NCBI GenBank assembly: GCA_910589655.1
Contig: CAJUTJ010000019.1
Span: forward strand, 1 to 7,017
Direction: 5' to 3'
DNA from: an uncultured Acetatifactor sp.
GTDB taxonomy: Bacteria > Bacillota > Clostridia > Lachnospirales > Lachnospiraceae
Length of the DNA stretch: 7,017 bases
Of this stretch, positions 3,588-7,017 are shown piece by piece. The notes under the pieces were generated by a model. That model did not search any database, was not told the origin of the DNA, and saw nothing but the letters and a program-made list of their open reading frames with translations. A program made the translations under genes and the position numbers. The stretch's first letter is position 1, and the number at the start of each line of letters is the position of its first letter.

Positions 3588-6067
3588 AACATTATTTAGA
3601 GCTGGTATCCGTTTCGGCAAAGCACCGCGGAAAACAGGATTGGATGACCAAAATATGCATTATATTGTCAGTTTTTCTGGTAACGGTGATTTTCAGCATG
3701 GCGGATATGGAGATGCGTTCCCAAATGGCACAGGCGGTTAAAACCGACGGCAGCTGGCATGTGGCGTTTGTCATAAATGAAGAACAGAGGGCATTGTTGG
3801 AAGCGCGGCCGGAAGTGGAAAGGACGGCGCGTTATAACGCATTGAATTATTATTTGACAGAAGGTTATCAAGTGGAAGGGCTTGAAACGGGAATATGCGG
3901 ATTTGACAGGGAATTTCTGGAAATGATGCCTGATGTAGAAATTCTGGAAGGGGAATTCCCGGAAAATGAGGAGGGGGCGGTTATCAATGAACTGACGGAA
4001 TATAAGCTGGGTGTGGGAATCGGAGATATTGTCACATTGACGACCCCATGGGGAGCCGCCGTAGAGTACCGGGTCACCGGCATCTGCAAGGAGACGGTTT
4101 TGACGTCCAAACTTGACGCCTCTATAATGCTGTTGAACGGGGAGGCGATTTCGAAGCTGTACAAGGAAGATACAGGAGAGGGAAAGGAGATGATTACTTA
4201 TGTGGTTTTCCGCCCTTTTTGCAATATTCAGAAGGCCGTAGAGGAGATCTGCTCAGAGCTTGGCATAGAGCAGAGTCAAGTGAGCCAGAATGTGAAAGTA
4301 CTCATGCTTATGTTTCAAAGCAGAGATCCTTATATGATGACATTCTATTTTGTAGCGGCGGTTCTGGCGGTTTTAGTCATGACGGCGGGCGTTTTGATGA
4401 TTACATCCAGCATGAACAGCAATGTGGCGCGCCGGACAGAGTTTTTCGGGATGATGCGTTGTCTGGGAGCCACAGGGAAACAGATCATCCGGTTTGTCAG
4501 AAGAGAAGCTTTTCATTGGTGTATCAGTGCAATTCCCGCAGGAGTTTTGGCGGGTATTGTTGTCACATGGGCGCTGTGCGGAATGCTGCGATTGCTAAGT
4601 CCCGGCCTGTTTGACGGAATGCCGCTGTTGGGGATCAGCTGTCCGGGGCTTGCGGCGGGAATCATCATGGGATATATTACGGTCTTTTTAGCGGCGGGGA
4701 AGCCTGCCAGACGGGCGGCCGGAGTATCACCCTTGACGGCAGTGTCGGGAAATGCGGGCACCGTCCAAGGAGCGAAAAAAGCGGCAAAAACGCGCTTTTT
4801 CAAGGTGGAAACGGCACTCGGCATACATCATGCTGTGGGAAGCCGAAAGAATTTCTTCTTGGTGACGGGATCTTTTGCATTTAGCATTATTTTGTTTCTG
4901 GCATTTAGCACGGCAATTGATTTTATGTACCATGCCATTGTGCCTCTTCAGCCCTCTGCGCCGGATTATTTTATATACAGCACGGATGATTCCAATTCCA
5001 TTCCCGGAGAGCTTGCGGAACGGATCGGAGAATATCCCTGTGTAAAGCGGGTCTTCGGCAGAAGCCGTGAGGCGGTTACATTAGGGCCGGAAGAAAGCGG
5101 CGCGGCGCTGACGCTGATCTCTTATGACGAGCAGCAGTTTAAATGGGCTGAAAAGGAATTGTTGGAAGGAAGCATCAAGGATGCGGCGGAAGGAAAAGGG
5201 CTGCTTTATGCCTATACGAGCGGTGAGGAGGACAGTCTCTTGGGGGAAACTGTTGTGGTTTCCTATGGGGAGAATCGTTTGGAAGTTCCCGTCGCAGGGG
5301 TGTTGAGCAATGTGCCTTTTACTTACGGGGCGGGGAATAACACAAATGCCACGGAAAAGACCGCTGTCTGCTCCCAAGACTTATTCCGGGAATTATGCGG
5401 GGATTCGGGCTATGCGATGCTGAACATACAATTCCGCTCGGAAGTGACGGAGGAAGAAGTGCAGGAACTCCGCCGGATGGCGGAAGAGAGCTGTGGAGGC
5501 GGGATTGCCTTTTCCGACAAGAGACTGAGCAACCGTGAGGTGAAGGGGGCGAGTTATTCGCTGGCTGTTTTCCTGTATGGCTTTCTGGCGGTCATTGCCC
5601 TGATTGCATTCTTTAACATTATGAACTGCATTGCCATGAGCGTGTCCGCCCGCCTGCGGGAATACGGCGCCATGCGTGCCGTAGGTATGACGGTGCGCCA
5701 GCTGATCCGGATGGTGTGTGGGGAAACGATAACCTATATGATTTGGGGTATCGTGTTTGGCTGCCTTTTCGGGCTGCCCCTTAACAGACTGCTGTTTCAT
5801 TCCCTTGTCACTTCCAGATGGGGAGATGCATGGGAATTGCCGGGAAAGGAACTGACGGTGATTCTGTTTGTCATGTTTTGTGCCGTCTGTCTGGCGGTGA
5901 AACGGCCTGCCAGACAGATCCGGGAGATGACGGTGGTGGATACCATAAATGTAGAGCCGGAAGCCGGAGGCAGCGGATACCATTGGAATATAGAGCCGGA
6001 AGCCGAAGGCAGCGTCACTTGTGCTGATCCCTCCATGTGCGGGGAGAAACACCGTATACCGTCTTAA
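3584..6067 (+). CDS. FtsX-like ABC permease with two FtsX repeats
   Basis: Inner-membrane permease of 827 residues paired with the ATPase just upstream; the start ATG overlaps that gene's stop and is preceded by GGGAGG (3569-3574). Hydrophobic segments suggest 8 passes: about 22-40, then a roughly 210-residue outside domain, 251-273, 311-336 and 349-371; then 424-446, a second outside domain of about 210 residues, 658-684, 715-738 and 755-773. Each half carries the FtsX coupling region after its second segment (RRTEFFGMMRCLGATGKQI near 284-301; LREYGAMRAVGMTVRQL near 691-707) and a KPAR/KRPAR motif after the fourth. This duplicated 1+3 plan differs from BceB, which has 10 segments and one large outside domain. 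The last about 38 residues are a hydrophilic tail with a duplicated EPEA-GS unit. Likely exports, or moves within the membrane, a lipid, peptide or antibiotic; substrate unknown. Confidence 0.93.
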   Translation: MKHYLELVSVSAKHRGKQDWMTKICIILSVFLVTVIFSMADMEMRSQMAQAVKTDGSWHVAFVINEEQRALLEARPEVERTARYNALNYYLTEGYQVEGLETGICGFDREFLEMMPDVEILEGEFPENEEGAVINELTEYKLGVGIGDIVTLTTPWGAAVEYRVTGICKETVLTSKLDASIMLLNGEAISKLYKEDTGEGKEMITYVVFRPFCNIQKAVEEICSELGIEQSQVSQNVKVLMLMFQSRDPYMMTFYFVAAVLAVLVMTAGVLMITSSMNSNVARRTEFFGMMRCLGATGKQIIRFVRREAFHWCISAIPAGVLAGIVVTWALCGMLRLLSPGLFDGMPLLGISCPGLAAGIIMGYITVFLAAGKPARRAAGVSPLTAVSGNAGTVQGAKKAAKTRFFKVETALGIHHAVGSRKNFFLVTGSFAFSIILFLAFSTAIDFMYHAIVPLQPSAPDYFIYSTDDSNSIPGELAERIGEYPCVKRVFGRSREAVTLGPEESGAALTLISYDEQQFKWAEKELLEGSIKDAAEGKGLLYAYTSGEEDSLLGETVVVSYGENRLEVPVAGVLSNVPFTYGAGNNTNATEKTAVCSQDLFRELCGDSGYAMLNIQFRSEVTEEEVQELRRMAEESCGGGIAFSDKRLSNREVKGASYSLAVFLYGFLAVIALIAFFNIMNCIAMSVSARLREYGAMRAVGMTVRQLIRMVCGETITYMIWGIVFGCLFGLPLNRLLFHSLVTSRWGDAWELPGKELTVILFVMFCAVCLAVKRPARQIREMTVVDTINVEPEAGGSGYHWNIEPEAEGSVTCADPSMCGEKHRIPS
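5938..6013 (+). repeat. Tandem duplication in the permease 3' end
   Basis: Two adjacent units start GGATACCAT and end GGCAGC: 5938-5974 (37 nt) and 5975-6013 (39 nt). They differ by a few substitutions and a 2-nt length change near the middle. The first part of the two copies is read in different frames, and the length change brings the second parts (encoding EPEA-GGS and EPEA-EGS) back into one frame. The duplication lengthened the C-terminal tail and ends one base before the convergent gene's stop codon. Confidence 0.8.
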
Positions 6068-6857
6068 ATGCACGGGAAAAATGAAGCTGATTTTCATATC
6101 CTACCGCAGAACCGATATCTGCGATGGATAGGGAGGTCAGCTTTAATAATTCGGTGGCCTTTATCATGCGGTAATTGATTAAAAATTCCTGCGGGGATTT
6201 CCCCACGGATTTATGAAAGATTTTTCCGAAATAGCTGCGGTTGATTCCGCATACGGATGCAATATCTTCTATAGTTATGTTGTTCTGAAAATTCTGTTCG
6301 ATAAAGCTGATGGCTTCTCTGATGTAAAAATCACTCATTTTACTGCTGCTGACCAGACTGGCGGACTTGGTTGACTGGATCAGATAATCGAAAAAAAGGT
6401 ACAGATGACCAATCAAATGAAAGGGGGACTCCTTTGAATGCTGTACAATATACATCATTTCGTTAGCCATTTTTTCCCTTGTTTCTTTGGAGCGGGAGCG
6501 GAATACGGGCTGGTTTTTGGACAGATCCGTTCCGTCCAGAGCTTCTTTTACTCTCAACCCGTCGAATTCTATCCATGCGTATTCCCAGGGAAGTTCCTGA
6601 TCCGCAATATAGGTGGTGATCTGTCCGGGAAAGATGAGAAATCCCTGTCCGCTCTTGACGGAATATGTCTGCGTCTCCCCCGAGGCATTGTCCGCATTGA
6701 GCGTTCCCGTGCCGGAAAAGACATAGTGGAACAGATAATGATTTCTGGATGCGGGTCCGAAGGAATGGGACGGGCTGCATTGTTCCCAGCCAAACTGATA
6801 TAAACCTAAATCAATAAAATTTTCATTCGGAAAAATGGAAAATAACAAGTCGCTCAT
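6015..6857 (-). CDS. AraC-family transcriptional regulator (MsmR-like)
   Basis: DNA-binding regulator of 280 residues, the usual length. The N-terminal half (about 29-160) is a cupin-type effector-binding domain with the characteristic RNHYLFHYVFSGTGTL stretch (38-53) and GFLIFPGQITTY (72-83). The C-terminal half (about 182-278) has two helix-turn-helix units: ITIEDIASVCGINRSYFGKIFHK (194-216) and LSIADIGSAVGYENQLHFSRAFK (243-265), followed by the family signature YGVSPRTWR (268-276). This domain order is typical of regulators of sugar uptake and breakdown such as MsmR, which is inference only. The start at 6857 is supported by AGGAGG at 6867-6862, 4 nt upstream. The gene converges on the permease gene; their ends overlap by 53 bp. 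It probably belongs with genes beyond the right edge rather than with the ABC system. Confidence 0.94.
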   Translation of the reverse strand: MSDLLFSIFPNENFIDLGLYQFGWEQCSPSHSFGPASRNHYLFHYVFSGTGTLNADNASGETQTYSVKSGQGFLIFPGQITTYIADQELPWEYAWIEFDGLRVKEALDGTDLSKNQPVFRSRSKETREKMANEMMYIVQHSKESPFHLIGHLYLFFDYLIQSTKSASLVSSSKMSDFYIREAISFIEQNFQNNITIEDIASVCGINRSYFGKIFHKSVGKSPQEFLINYRMIKATELLKLTSLSIADIGSAVGYENQLHFSRAFKTVYGVSPRTWRDQHK

Positions 6858-6978
6858 GATGCCTCCTTTTCCTATATAATAACTTCTCGGAATCTTCAGC
6901 CCTTATTTCATGGGGCTTTCAGAACCTATTTTTCAAAAATCACCCACTTTTTTCTCAAAAACACTTGACAAACCAGTC
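6858..6978 (-). promoter_or_regulatory. Upstream region of the AraC-family gene
   Basis: The region is AT-rich, with TATTAT (6881-6876) just before the ribosome binding site as a possible -10 box, but no matching -35 box 16-18 bp upstream. A 5-bp inverted repeat, AGCCC/GGGCT (6898-6917), and an inverted repeat TTGAC-N6-GTCAA (6965-6980) are possible regulator sites. No promoter can be placed with confidence. Confidence 0.3.
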
Positions 6979-7000
6979 AAAAAATGCGGCGCTTCGCGCC
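6979..7000 (-). terminator. Probable minus-strand terminator from a gene to the right
   Basis: Read on the minus strand, a GC-only 5-bp stem GGCGC-GAA-GCGCC (7000-6988) is followed by GCA and then six T (6984-6979). This is a compact intrinsic terminator shape. It would end a minus-strand gene lying beyond 7017, so the AraC-family gene would be transcribed separately. The stem is short and the T run is displaced by 3 nt, which lowers confidence. Confidence 0.45.
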
Positions 7001-7017
7001 CTTGATCAATAAGTACA

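Noticed and set aside
3584..6067. Naming the transporter BceAB
   Set aside because: Gene order is similar, but the permease has two outside domains and a duplicated FtsX plan, so the name would mislead.
5393..6097. Long minus-strand open frame of 234 codons
   Set aside because: It lies opposite the well-supported permease 3' end. The composition (many H, Q, R and P) is that of a shadow frame, with no motif or ribosome binding site.
6965..6970. TTGACA as a plus-strand -35 box for a gene to the right
   Set aside because: The expected -10 position is GC-rich hairpin sequence with no TATAAT-like box; the site is better explained as half of a TTGAC/GTCAA inverted repeat.

Overview
The window reads as chromosomal DNA from a low-to-mid GC Firmicute, most likely a gut clostridium of the Lachnospiraceae type. 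This is inferred from the strong AGGAGG ribosome binding sites, the mixed ATG/TTG starts, and the protein families (HAMP-type kinase with an SHQLKTPL H-box, FtsX-type ABC exporter pair, MsmR-like AraC regulator). No gene name can be assigned with certainty.

Layout, left to right. 1-511 holds no convincing gene. It has a terminator from whatever lies to the left (27-70), a promoter/operator region (253-336) and a structured leader of about 170 nt. 512-1201 encodes an OmpR-family response regulator. 1202-1397 is an unusually long, hairpin-rich gap. 1398-2624 encodes its partner histidine kinase. 2625-2903 is a regulatory gap with a 37-nt direct repeat flanking a 24-nt perfect palindrome, a set of TGTAAG half-sites and a TATAAT box. 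2904-3587 (TTG start) encodes an ABC ATPase and 3584-6067 an 827-residue FtsX-like permease, coupled by an ATGA overlap. On the minus strand, 6857-6015 encodes an AraC-family regulator that converges on the permease gene and overlaps its last 53 bases. 6858-7017 is that gene's upstream region, with a probable minus-strand terminator from a gene beyond the right edge.

How it fits together. The sensor kinase and regulator sit directly upstream of the ABC pair. The same hyphenated dyad, CTTAC-N6-GTAAG, occurs upstream of the regulator gene (288-303) and upstream of the ABC genes (2738-2753). The simplest model is a self-regulating sensor-exporter module in which the response regulator controls its own promoter and the transporter promoter. 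This resembles the peptide-antibiotic sensing and detoxification modules of Firmicutes. However, the permease has two FtsX repeats (about 8 membrane segments and two large outside domains) rather than the 10-segment BceB plan, so the substrate is unknown. The AraC gene looks like a separate, probably sugar-related unit.
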